From assembly GCA_019155205.2 (NCBI GenBank), contig JAHNZQ020000308.1:896244-960243 (forward strand): DNA of 64,000 nucleotides. The letters are read 5' to 3'. This document shows, one piece after another, positions 54,182 through 64,000 of the stretch. This DNA is from Gracilaria vermiculophylla. Its lineage: Eukaryota; Rhodophyta; Florideophyceae; Gracilariales; Gracilariaceae. Position numbers and translations under genes: made by a program. Each line of letters opens with the position of its first letter. The first letter of the stretch is position 1. Under the pieces are notes generated by a model. It was not told the origin of the DNA. It did not search any database and saw only the letters and a program-made list of their open reading frames with translations.

Positions 54182-55630
54182 CTGCACAAACTGTTTTAAA
54201 ATTGGCATCTTTGAAGTAGATTTGGCGTGCCTATTGACCATAATAGGAACAATTTTGCATTGTAGCGGGTGTCTAAGTAGTCGGATTTTTTTTTTGAGCC
54301 TTGCCTATTGTAAGAGAAAGCTTGACGGATGTTCTCACAGCCGTTTTCTTGCCGCGTAAAAGAACCGCAGAGAAAACAGAACTCTGCATCAATTTTAAAA
54401 TGCGGGAGCTCCTTCCTCCTTACTGAGAAAAGCTAAGGATATTTTCGCCAAATTTGTGACACCTGCGGTTTATGTAGACAAGAGGCAGTTTAGCCAGCAT
54501 TTCAGTATGTATCATTGTTCAAGAGGTGATGTCTCCAATCTTTTTATGGGGTGCTATCAGTCATTCAGTCATCCTTTACATACAGCCATTCTGGTTCTGC
54601 TCTTTCCGTTCTATGGTATCAACTAGACTCACGTCCTAGGCTGAGCCACATCTGTGTTCCTAAAAATAGTCTTCCCCATTGAACCAAGAAAAAAAATACG
54701 CGAAATAAAAAAGAAAAGCATTGGATGCCATTTGGTTTCAGCGATTGATGTAAAACAGTTTCACAGATCCTCCACCGGTACCTTCTGCGAGATTGCGTCC
54801 AACAAAAGGTTAAACAACTCTTTCGTCCGGAAGAAGATGCGCCCTCACCCAGAAACTCATTTTTTTGACTTTCGAGATGAGGTACTAAAGAAAAACATCA
54901 ATAGATCATCTCTCAGTGGTAATCAAGACGGCAGAGAGGCCTTTCTTTAACGGTTCGAGAGAAGCAATACCGGACAGACCCATAGATCTGGTCCAAGAGA
55001 CCAATTGGTGAGCAAAGCAGAAGTAGAATGTATCCAAATGGCAGTTCCAGGCTTTGATAATACGAAAATCAATGCCATAATGGTTGACGACGCTCAGAGA
55101 GATTTATACGAGTAAAACACAGCTGTAGTGTTCGAGTTCCTAAAACCGGACGTCTGGGCGCACATAGAACAAATAGTGTAGGTACCATAACCGGAGAACC
55201 AGTTTCCCCCGTCTCCTAAGATGCTGAGGTTGATAACACGGCCTAGACCCTTGGAAGCTGCCTACAGTCACCTACAGTCACTTAAATACAAATTAGTTGA
55301 GTCCGCAAGTCTCTTTTTCTGTTTGAAACATACTCACCAGTGTCATCGACACCGCTAAATGGTACTATGGAGACCCTAATAGATGACATAAAAATATAAT
55401 TGAGACAGGAAAAGAGCTTATTTCTCAACGACGATAGGATTTATTTTTTGAAACTCCTAGTAAAGGCACGCAATTCAATGAAGGCAAAAGCCTCTTGTCC
55501 TTTGGATGAAACAAATTGGTAGCCAGATGGAACACCTTTTGCATCCAATACTTTTAACAAACGATTATTAATGAAAAATTAGAGCAATGAAATAAAATAT
55601 TCCTCTGTTGCTTTACACTGCTTCGAACTT
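54182..55630. other. Transposon-rich intergenic stretch, unassigned
   Basis: A frame at 54654-54950 (plus) and the adjacent broken frames up to about 55180 (MAVPGFDNTKINAIMVDDAQ, VFEFLKPDVWAHIEQIV) look like remnants of coding sequence, but I do not recognise the family. No RNA gene. Confidence 0.35.
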
Positions 55631-55633
55631 CGC

Positions 55634-55945
55634 TTACTTTTCTTCACTAGTATTGAATTGCTTAAAACCCTTGTAAATATCCCTCAGAATTATACCATAA
55701 AGATCTTTTATTACATTCAAGTCCGAAGTATGCAGATTCCAGGGCAAAATATTGATTCCTTTGCCTGCGAGCCAATCTTTAGTACAAATAGAGCTATGAA
55801 TAGAGTAACCATCGTGAGCCAATTTCAAGTTCTCTCCCAAGCATTCAACAACAAACGGTAGTGGATGGGTTTCTATCAAAATAAAACAGTCGTTAGATTT
55901 TTGAGCGCCAACCAACTCCACAACGTACAGTGCACAACATAACAA
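55634..55945 (-). pseudogene. Second-family Tc1/mariner transposase fragment
   Basis: A catalytic-core fragment with the second Asp in HDGYSIHSSICTKDWLAGK and the block LHTSDLNVIKDLYGI, where the usual Glu of IED is Lys. Sequence differs from the DD34E family at 1308-2393, so it is a separate lineage. The first Asp and the N-terminus are not visible; terminal repeats were not found. Confidence 0.7.
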
Positions 55946-58164
55946 AACTGTTACCTGACAATGATAGGTTTCTAACGCATATTGGGTTTGGAATAAAAAT
56001 GTGGTTCGGTAAGCGAATCATGCCAATACACACGACATACATATAGAAAATTGTTTTTGGACAACCTTCTTTTCGTCAGTAAACATAACCTTTTTGCAAT
56101 CGGTAGACTCAGTTTAAAGGTACATTCCTGCAACATGAAGTCGTATTTTTTGGATTTTTGTTCATTTAACGGCCCTTCATTATCTGTTTATAATTAAGAC
56201 GCGGCACGTTGTGCAATATATGTTGAAATCTCTTAGTCGAGACATGTAGGTTAATTTCCTTCCTGATATCAATGGACTAAAATCATCATCTGAAGTTCTG
56301 GGACTGGTACGCCAGGTTCTATTTTCTGTGAGCTAATTATTGTTGGCTTGTGACATGGATGTTTTAGATTAGTCTTTCTTCTTTTAAATACTCTGCACGG
56401 CTTCTATTTATTTCTTAATTTGTTAAGCAGTGTTGCTTTTGCTTTGATCCTCGTGATTTAGACGAAATATAATTCCATTTTCTTTGCCTCAATGTCCCTT
56501 TCGGTAAAGCATGTTACACATAGAATACTTTAAATTGGTTCCAAAAGAGGTGGGAAAAAATGAAGAAAATGGTATACATTTTTGATTTATTGTGACTCAT
56601 GAAATCAAACCAAACCCATTTGAATAATGATTTTTGGATGCAAGCAGTTTTTATCGGACTTAAATATATATATCACTTTTTATTTCATAGTTCAAGTAAA
56701 AAGCTGGCGTGTTTGAAGTTTTTGAATTTGTTAAGCAAAAGATAAAGGAATTTTCTTCAAGTTCTAAAATGTTTTTAGAGAGAACAGAGACGTGTAAGCC
56801 GGCTTAGAAGAATAATACTGGCTCTATATATGTGCATTTCTAGGACTGTAAAAACGAGTGGTGGTCAAGAAGCTTTCATCGGGTGGCTGAGAAGTCGATC
56901 TTTTCCTTTGTCTGCGAAAGAGGGCAGTTGCAAGGTTTAGTGAGAAAATGGACGGACCCTCATGACGACGAGCGCCCGGTTTATTATTTCGATGCACAAG
57001 CAACTGGTAAAGCAGCAAACAAAGCCGGCGGCTGCTAACGGAACGGTGCCTGTTTGCCAGACGTAGAGAACGGGAACCGATGGGAGCTAAAATGGCGAAG
57101 GTAGAAAACCAATCGGAAGTTGAATGGAACCATAGATTCTGGTTCGCATAGTTCCAGTTCGGAGTCCCAAACGGAGCTCTTAACACCCAACAAAGAAGAC
57201 ATCAGACGGTGCGAGCGGAAAAAATCCCGCCAAAAAAACCCATCTGTAAGGGAAACCCAAACCAGGGCGCATCATTATATTCAAATTCTAGACATACTGC
57301 AGTCATTAAGGGACTGGTTTACGGAACCTTTCGATTACTGCGCATGCAGGTTGACCACTTGCGCCGTTTCGTTCAGGTAGGCGTCTAATATAAGGTGAAC
57401 AAGCGGCATCTCCGCGTTAGTTTCCGATTGGGATATACTACCTTTAGTGGGTATGACACTATCGCACTTATTGCTTTCTTTCAAGTCTTCAGGCTTGCAT
57501 AAAACAATAATTTTTATTCGAAAGGCTCTTTTTTGTTGCTTTTTCAACTCTATCTTTCGGCTCCAGAAAGCACGGTGATCGACGGCCAGACGCTGGTAAA
57601 CAACCATGGTGATATATGTGGATGCCACCGAGATGCTCTGCACATGCTCCCAAATGATGAGCTACCTGTTCCAGACGTATGATACCGTAGAAAAATTCCA
57701 AGAGTGCCATGCAGAACTACAGGATTGTCGATATCGTCCGGAGTAAACCGTTTTAGAGTTTGCGAAGACCGTTTTTTCCACACGTCCTTCATTTGCTAAC
57801 CGATTTACTACCTCTCTTTTGAAGTCTCCGTGCTCCGATAACATAGATATCTAGAATTCAACAAATATTTGACAAATATTCTGTAACGCTCTTTCCGGAT
57901 GCTCCCACGGGATTGGTTGGACTCACGCACCTGAACGTCTCATATAGATACCATCAGTTGTCACCTCGGAGGAGAAACTGGAAGCACAGAGAGCTCTGTC
58001 GAAGGATTTCTCCTCGCCCTCCAAAAGAAGTGAAGTAGTCCGTTTAGAGTCTGCACTACAAGCGGTAAAATGGATGGACGTACACAGCCCCCTCGGCAGT
58101 ACCCCATCATCCAAATTATCGTCTATTACTCCCTTGACTTCCAGAATGGTCATTCCTGTGCTCG
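55946..58164. other. Intergenic before the second gypsy copy
   Basis: AT-rich to about 56820, then base composition resembles the gypsy sequence. Frames at 56824-58276 have no recognised motif. No LTR of the gypsy type is present here, so the second gypsy copy lacks a 5' LTR at this position. Confidence 0.45.
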
Positions 58165-60312
58165 CATCGAAGCAGCCATCGCAGGAGCAGCAGGGACGGG
58201 AATACCCGGAAGCGAACTCCCTCCTGGAGTCGCTGGCCCCGCGCCTTACGGATTGGGACTCAAAAGAGCTGGTCAAAAGAATACCTGCAGGTGTTGAAGC
58301 ATACTTCGAAGCGTTCCGCCATGTGCATGTAGAGGAAATCGCAATGGAGATCGCTCACCGTGCAGTGGATTCTTTGCTCGAATCCGACCACTTCCTAGAG
58401 GTGATCTCAGATGTTATCTTTGTGGAGCTTCGCTCCCAAACCGCGCAGCTGCTAGCCGCAACGGCGTTTCAAAGTTGTTCTTCTGTACAGGAGAGGTTCC
58501 CTCTATCAACACCTGAGATGACCCTGAGTAGAAAAGGACAGGATAATGCCGCCCCCCACGCCAGAGGAGGAAAGGATACTGCCGAATGGAAATAGGACAA
58601 CCTCAGGAATCTTGCTATGCACCGTTTGGACCTGACGCCCTACGGAGGAGGACAGGATACTGGTCGCGAAGGAACTCACCGAAGGAGAGAAGAGCAGCAC
58701 GCGCCCGTGGTGGATGGTGATAATGGGATTATCGTCAGTCACCCAGACTACCTAAAAAAAAGACGCCGAAAGAAAAGGAGCGAGAAAAGAAGAAAGCGAG
58801 ACACCTATCCAGAGAGAAGCTCAGGCTCCGAATCCGTAAACAGCTCCAGCTCGGAGGACAGAATACCTCCCAAGGAGAAAAGCAGAAGGGTCAGGAAGTT
58901 CGTCCCGCTTAGTGACCTCTTTTCCACAGTTGTGAATTACGACGACTACAGGATAAATGAACGCTCCACTCTTTACGACGTATCGGTCGCTAAACTACTC
59001 ACGAAGATCCAGCGCCGAATGGATATTCAAATGAAGAGGCACTCCTTCTCAGGCGAAGACCCCATCTCGGTGTTGAAGTTTATCACACGCTTCCCTTTCG
59101 CGTATAATACCAACGGTGTTCATGAATGAGCCGCCGTATGGTGTTTTCAGTTCTACTTCACAGGCCAAGCTCACTCGCCGGTGCAGCTGCGCCTCACGGG
59201 GGAGAGCACCAATGAGGATGACCCTTGAAGGGAGATCTTGACGATTTACCCGGAGGTGGTCAATTTCCTCCTCAAATGGTACGCCACGGACGAGATGATA
59301 GCCGATGCTGACGCTGTAGTCACCTCCTATTTGCAGAACACGGGAATGGCCAAGACGGAGTTCTCACAGAAGCTTTGGACGAAATCCTTACGGAGCGGAA
59401 TCGTATAATCTAAACGGCTGTTGAAGTCGTTTTTTGTCGAAGGACCTGCCCTCCATTCACGCTAAGGTGCGTGATCACCTGATAACACACCCAAAGACCA
59501 CCTATACGGAGTTAGCGCGTTTAGCGGAATCCTATGGAGATACCCACCTTGCCGCTCTTCGCAGCCATGCTCCACTTTCGGACAAACCGACGGCCTCAAG
59601 GACTCGTCGGGCATCCGCCCTGGCGTTGGACTCCAGCACCTCGGAGGACGTTGACTAGCTCACGCTCGTGGGAGAGCAATAGGCCCTTGCCCTCAAGTAC
59701 TCCTCATCTCAGGGAACACCGTCTAGGACGAGGACACCCTTGTCTCCTACTTCGTATGCCTCGGCAGGATCTTTCAAGAGTGTCCGATTTGCAAACCCTG
59801 AAGGCTACCCACCACCTTGCAGGATTTGCTTGTCTCCAGAGCCAGTACACTATACTTCTCTTACCCTGGCAGTGAGGTCCGCCCTCTTGCAGGAACAGAG
59901 GAGAACTTCCAGTACCTGAAGAACATACCAACGGAGAGTGGAAGTTATCGAACCGCATATCGTGAAATCCATTAACCTCAAGGAATCTACGGTTACCGTG
60001 CTTTACTGGGAATGAAGCCTATTCCACTGTCACTTGCACCCGTAACACAGCTGCCAGTAGCGAAGCCGGTTGCAACTCAGGGGAACACATCGCATCTCGA
60101 TTCATAACCGCAGAAGCCGTCCTCTACTGGAACTCAGTCCCTCTCCAACCAGGAAACCGCTCAAAGCCACTCGTAGAGGCTCCGCATGGCTCCTTACCAT
60201 CGAGCCACAGCTCCACGGAGGTTGCCTTTTGGAAAGAGAGAGAAGCAGTCTGCTCCGTCGAGGCAGAACCGGCGGGCCCCCCAATCCTATTGGACCCATT
60301 CTACGCCTTTGA
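58165..60312 (+). pseudogene. Gypsy copy 2 gag, broken
   Basis: Collinear with the first copy's gag. The N-terminal segment is in frame to about 58595, a basic Lys/Arg/Ser region follows (KKRRRKKRSEKRRKR), and the capsid core begins FSGEDPISVLKFITRF. A stop after GVHE at about 59127 and others near 59226 and 59406 break the capsid core. The nucleocapsid region is shifted further. Unlike the first copy the 5' end is open to about 58595. Confidence 0.8.
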
Positions 60313-60389
60313 GGATTCTGTCTACACGCTCCGCCGTGAGAATTACAAAGTGATCGCCTCTATCGGATGTTCACCGCAGGCCTCCATCA

Positions 60390-60990
60390 CGGTGCGCGTT
60401 GTCCTCGATACTGGGGCTGGCCCCAATCTGGTGCTCGCCGACGTGCTCCCGCCGTCGGCTCTCGGCTCTTTGAGGATTTGCAAGCTCCCTACGCTGCGCG
60501 ATGCGTGACGTCGAGCATAAAATATCCCCAGATCGATACCCCTTTATCTCCGAACAGGCTCCTTACTGTTGAAGGTGTGGTCCCTCGTGGCAACCAATAT
60601 GCTAGCACAATGCACATTGGGCACTTCCTTTGTGGATCGGTATGTACGGGCAATCTACCCCCGCCTGGTGGAAATGGCCTTTCACGACGCCACCCCTGTA
60701 AGTATTGTGTTCGCATCTCCAGGACCGGACGCCAACGCGGGTCACGTGGGTAATCTTCCTAAGAAGACGCAGTCGAATACGCTCCGGGTGGTGAAGAGCA
60801 TCGAAATACCCGCGAGGAGTCAGGCCAAGGTTTAGGGGCAGACCTGTGCATCTGGCCTTTCATTCCCACAGGGGAGTTCACAACTGACAACGAAGCAGCA
60901 CTCCATGATAGCGAACGGTGTTATGGAAATAATACCGAACATCCCCTTCAGTTTTGTGCCCGGCAACCTGGAGAAGTCGCCGTTTCGGCT
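60390..60990 (+). pseudogene. Gypsy copy 2 protease region, broken
   Basis: The active-site motif is preserved as DTG (VVLDTGAGPNLV), unlike DTR in the other copy. Stops near 60506 and a frame change at about 60570 separate it from the downstream strand with LAQCTLGTSFVDRYVRAIY. Two further stops lie before the reverse transcriptase. Confidence 0.75.
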
Positions 60991-61039
60991 CTAGAATGGA
61001 ATTGTGGTCAGACTGGAACTACCCACCCCTGCATGACTG

Positions 61040-62480
61040 GCTCATCTTCCTCGTGTGGAAGACCTTATAAGATGCGATGCAAATGCCACCATAGAGGCTG
61101 AAGTGACTTCAACGGCTTCAGAGGAAGAGAATCCTGCCACCGGGCAGGAGAAGCTCCAAATAGGCGAATAATTCGAAGAGTATCGCCGTAGGATAGTGGA
61201 GATGCTATCTGCCTTTGAGGACATGTGGTCTGGTCACCTGGGTCAGGTCAGCCCTGCCAAGCACAGGATTCAGCTCACACCTGATGCGAAACCTGTACAT
61301 TGACTCCCCAAGAAGGCCGGACCACATGCGTCCGATTTCGAACGCGATGAGACCCACCGGATGCTAGAGAAGGGCGTTATCATGCCTTTTAATTTCGAAC
61401 GAGTCTTCCAAGTGGTGTTTGTGAATAAGAAAGATGGCTCCTTGAGGTTCTCCATTTACAAAAGATGCCTCAATAAGGTGACGTTGCACGATTCGTACCA
61501 GATACTCCGTATGGATGAATTTATTAACTCCATAATTGATGCGTCCATTTTCTCCACGCTGGATGCCAACAATGGCTACTGGCAGATTAAGATGGACGAC
61601 GCCAATAAAGATAAGACAACTTTCACCTCGCACTGTTGGACTTTCAGATTCCTAAGGAAGCTATTTGGATTGAAGAATGCACCCGCTACGTTCCAAAGAG
61701 CGGCGGTCATAGTCCTGTCGAAGGTAAAGTGGCATAACGCCGTGGTGTATATTGATTATTTCATCATGTACTCCCCCAGCATGGAGGAGCACTTCATGCA
61801 TTTGAAGCACGGAATCTAACTCGTAAAGGATGCTGGACTCACGTTGAAGCTGGAGAAAAGTTTTTCTTTTCACGTCCTTGGCGGATTACCTGGTGCGCGT
61901 TGTGCTCCCGGGCCACCTACAGGTTTCCACAAAAACTCAGAAGGCCATCAGAAAAGCTCACCCTCACACAAACCAGACGGACTCTGCTCCTTTTTGGGGT
62001 TCTGTAATGTCTTCCGGAGGTCTGTCCCTAATTTCTCCCGTATCGCGGTGCCACTGAATCGCCTCTTGAAAAAAGACAAGCCGACGCAATTGGCTATGTT
62101 GACGGACGAGGAGTTTGTACCGTTTATCACCCTAAAGAGGAGACTAATAGAGCCACCAATCTTGGTACTTCCGAAAGGGCACGATTAGATGGTGTTGGAA
62201 ACTGAGACCTGTAAATACCAGGTCAGATGTGCCCTCCTACAGAATCAACCTTAAGATGGACTTAAACCCATCGGATATTGGAGTCGCAGCCTCATGCTTA
62301 CGGAACGGAACTACTACACCTCTTAGCGCGAATGTCTCACCATCGTATGGGCGGTTTTGCTTCTACGCCCATACCTGGAAACCGCGCGTTTCACCTGGAG
62401 GACGGACCACGCACCAGGAAAGTGGATACTGTCTTTGACGGATGCTTCCAGCCACTTGGAAAGGTCTACGCTACGCATCC
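61040..62480 (+). pseudogene. Gypsy copy 2 reverse transcriptase and RNase H, catalytic box mutated
   Basis: Contains LEKGVIMPFNFERVFQVVFV, then DGSLRFSIYKRCLNKVTLHD and NAPATFQRAAVIVLS. The catalytic YIDD box is YIDY (VVYIDYFIMYS), which removes an essential metal-binding Asp. A stop follows at 61817. After a frame change, CNVFRRSVPNFSRIAVPLNR and LIEPPILVLPKG match the connection and RNase H parts of the first copy. Certainly inactive. Confidence 0.85.
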
Positions 62481-62489
62481 TGGAGTTCG

Positions 62490-63875
62490 AGTTGGACATC
62501 GTCCACTGTCCTGGCATAAAACACCAAGAAGCGGACGCGCTCTCGCGAATCTCCACCGAGTCGAGGACAGAACAACTGTAAAAGACGTCTTCCCGTGTCT
62601 GGTCGTCCAGGACGCCGACGGGAAAGAAGGATCCGATGGAGAATGCTTGGAATGCTGTGAACCTGGAGGAAAGTACAGTGGTCTCCCTGAGGTGATGGGT
62701 GTTGTTGAAGAGGAGAACGAAGTTCTCCCCAGCACCATAGCGAAGTTCCTGAAGGAGCACAGTACGAATGCGTACAGCAAGGAGTGCCTGGCCACTGTGG
62801 GGAGTATAACTTCATCATTCGATGTCGGCCGGGACGGCGTACTTGTACGCTTAGCTCTCCTGGATGGAGCTCTCCAAAAAATGGTCCCGACGATACTAAG
62901 GGCGAGAGTGCTGTACCTCTCGCACTATCCTCGCTTCGCCGGGCACCCCGGTGGATTGCGTATGTATTTCACCATGCGGCGGGAGCTCTATTGGCCGAAC
63001 ATGGCTAGTGACGCCTTCCCAACTGTGGCGAATTGCTGTTCCTGCACCGCCATTGGGGGGAATATATGGAGAAAATGGACGCCGCTCACTCTGTTCCCGC
63101 CTTCAGGATCTTTGTAGTTTGTAGACAGGGACATTTAGGGCCCTCTCCCCAAGATTGAGCGAGGGTACCGATTTATTCTTATGATTACCGATATTTTCTC
63201 GAATATCACGCGCGCCAATACCCTCTAGAGCACCACTTCAGCAAGTAATTGCCGACGCCTTTCTGAAGCATTGGGATTACCCATATGGGATATCGTTGTA
63301 CCTCCTCACGGACAATGGCCCCCAGCTCGCGGCGAAGCTTTTCAGTGCCATCTCCTGAATACTAGAGATGACACAGTTGTTTACAACTGCCTAACACCCT
63401 CAGACCAACGTACAAGCGGAGAGTTTCAACAAGACCATCGCCTCAAGGCTGAAGCACTAGGTCGCGAACCTCCAGAAGAATTAGGACGCATGTGTGGGCC
63501 CCATCACGTATGCATACAATCTGCAGGTGTACGGCTCCACGAGGACCACTTCTTTCAATCTGGTGCTCTCGCGCATTTCGCCAAATTCCGTCATTGCGGC
63601 ACGCGCGACGGCGCACCCGGCGGATGGGCCACAGGCGCCAACAGTGGCTTAAGCAAAAAGCTCCTTCCTAAGGCGGTATGAGAACGCACTCTCCCTCGCA
63701 AAAGAAGAGACTCAAGACCCCGCAGAGGAGATATAAACAGGACTTTGACCGGAAGATGAAAGAAGACCCTCCCCTGAAGGACGGCGAGGAGGACTTCCTC
63801 GACAAACCTGGGGAGCCATCCGATGAACAGCCGGACGTCCCGCACAAGTTAGCGCCGAACACCTCAGGGCCTTAA
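62490..63875 (+). pseudogene. Gypsy copy 2 integrase, broken
   Basis: The frame continues from RNase H into the HHCC zinc region (LSHYPRFAGHP, ANCCSCTA). It stops at 63115 where the first copy has the Asp-bearing core. After frame changes, pieces corresponding to the second Asp (LTDNGPQL) and the C-terminal basic region (RRYKQDFDRKMKED) are found. The chromodomain would follow beyond the window. Confidence 0.8.
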
Positions 63876-64000
63876 AAAGTCCTGGCCACCTATATGAATA
63901 CTGTCGCCATCGAGGTAAACGGGCTCAGACAAGTCGTCTCCCGCGATAGGGTGACGAACGTCCCGACACCCGGCCCCTCAGGAATGCCCGCCACCCCACC

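Larger units (their letters stand above)
58165..64000 (+). mobile_element. Second Ty3/gypsy copy, decayed, 5'-truncated and cut by the window end
   Basis: Collinear with the element at 34613-43229 but on the plus strand: gag, protease, reverse transcriptase, RNase H, integrase. Similarity starts near 58165 (QGREYPEANSLLESLAPRLTDW). The many stops and lost catalytic residues differ from those in the first copy. The chromodomain and 3' LTR would lie past the end. Confidence 0.88.

Noticed and set aside
1..64000. CRISPR arrays, bacterial operons, riboswitches
   Set aside because: No regularly spaced direct repeats with unique spacers and no prokaryotic gene layout were seen; the genes are eukaryotic.

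Overview
This is nuclear DNA of a eukaryote. One gene has four GT-AG introns, there is a eukaryotic tRNA-Pro, and there are kinesin, casein-kinase-1 and ionotropic-glutamate-receptor-like genes beside several classes of eukaryotic transposon. Genes are sparse and mostly intronless; host sequence is AT-rich and the Ty3/gypsy sequence is more GC-rich. My best guess is a marine alga, most likely a florideophyte red alga of the Chondrus type. The reasons are a secreted lyase with Ser/Pro linker and PPC-like tail, a plant-type PDS5-like Tudor protein, few introns and heavy LTR load. No marker gene settles this.

Layout. 1-560: Ty3/gypsy LTR fragments joined head to tail. 1308-2393: Tc1-like (DD34E) relic. 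2646-3485: decayed metacaspase. 3915-7569 (minus): tRNA-Pro(TGG) just downstream of a 1,177-residue secreted heparinase-II/III-like lyase. 11.7-14.9 kb: casein-kinase-1-like gene convergent with a kinesin-7-like gene. 17.18-17.57 kb: a 396-bp foldback repeat with phased heat-shock elements at its centre and two outward TATA-like boxes. 18.6-20.6 kb: GC-rich island with G58 and G42 runs and a small Tudor-domain gene. 25.7-32.5 kb: a small secreted six-cysteine peptide, a quinone-oxidoreductase-like enzyme, a GPR1/FUN34/YaaH acetate-transporter-like protein and a five-exon glutamate-receptor-like gene.

From 34.6 kb to the end the window is almost all transposon: a chromodomain Ty3/gypsy element (minus, with a 100-N gap between two imperfect copies of the same 0.88 kb), a Ty1/copia element (minus), a piggyBac relic with a Tc1 relic apparently nested in it, another Tc1 relic, and a second decayed gypsy copy on the plus strand that runs off the end. 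Every transposon protein examined is broken by stops, frameshifts or lost catalytic residues.

The host genes do not form an obvious pathway. The less ordinary items are the foldback with central heat-shock elements, the six-cysteine peptide, the glutamate-receptor-like protein without a recognisable pore loop, and the metacaspase relic.
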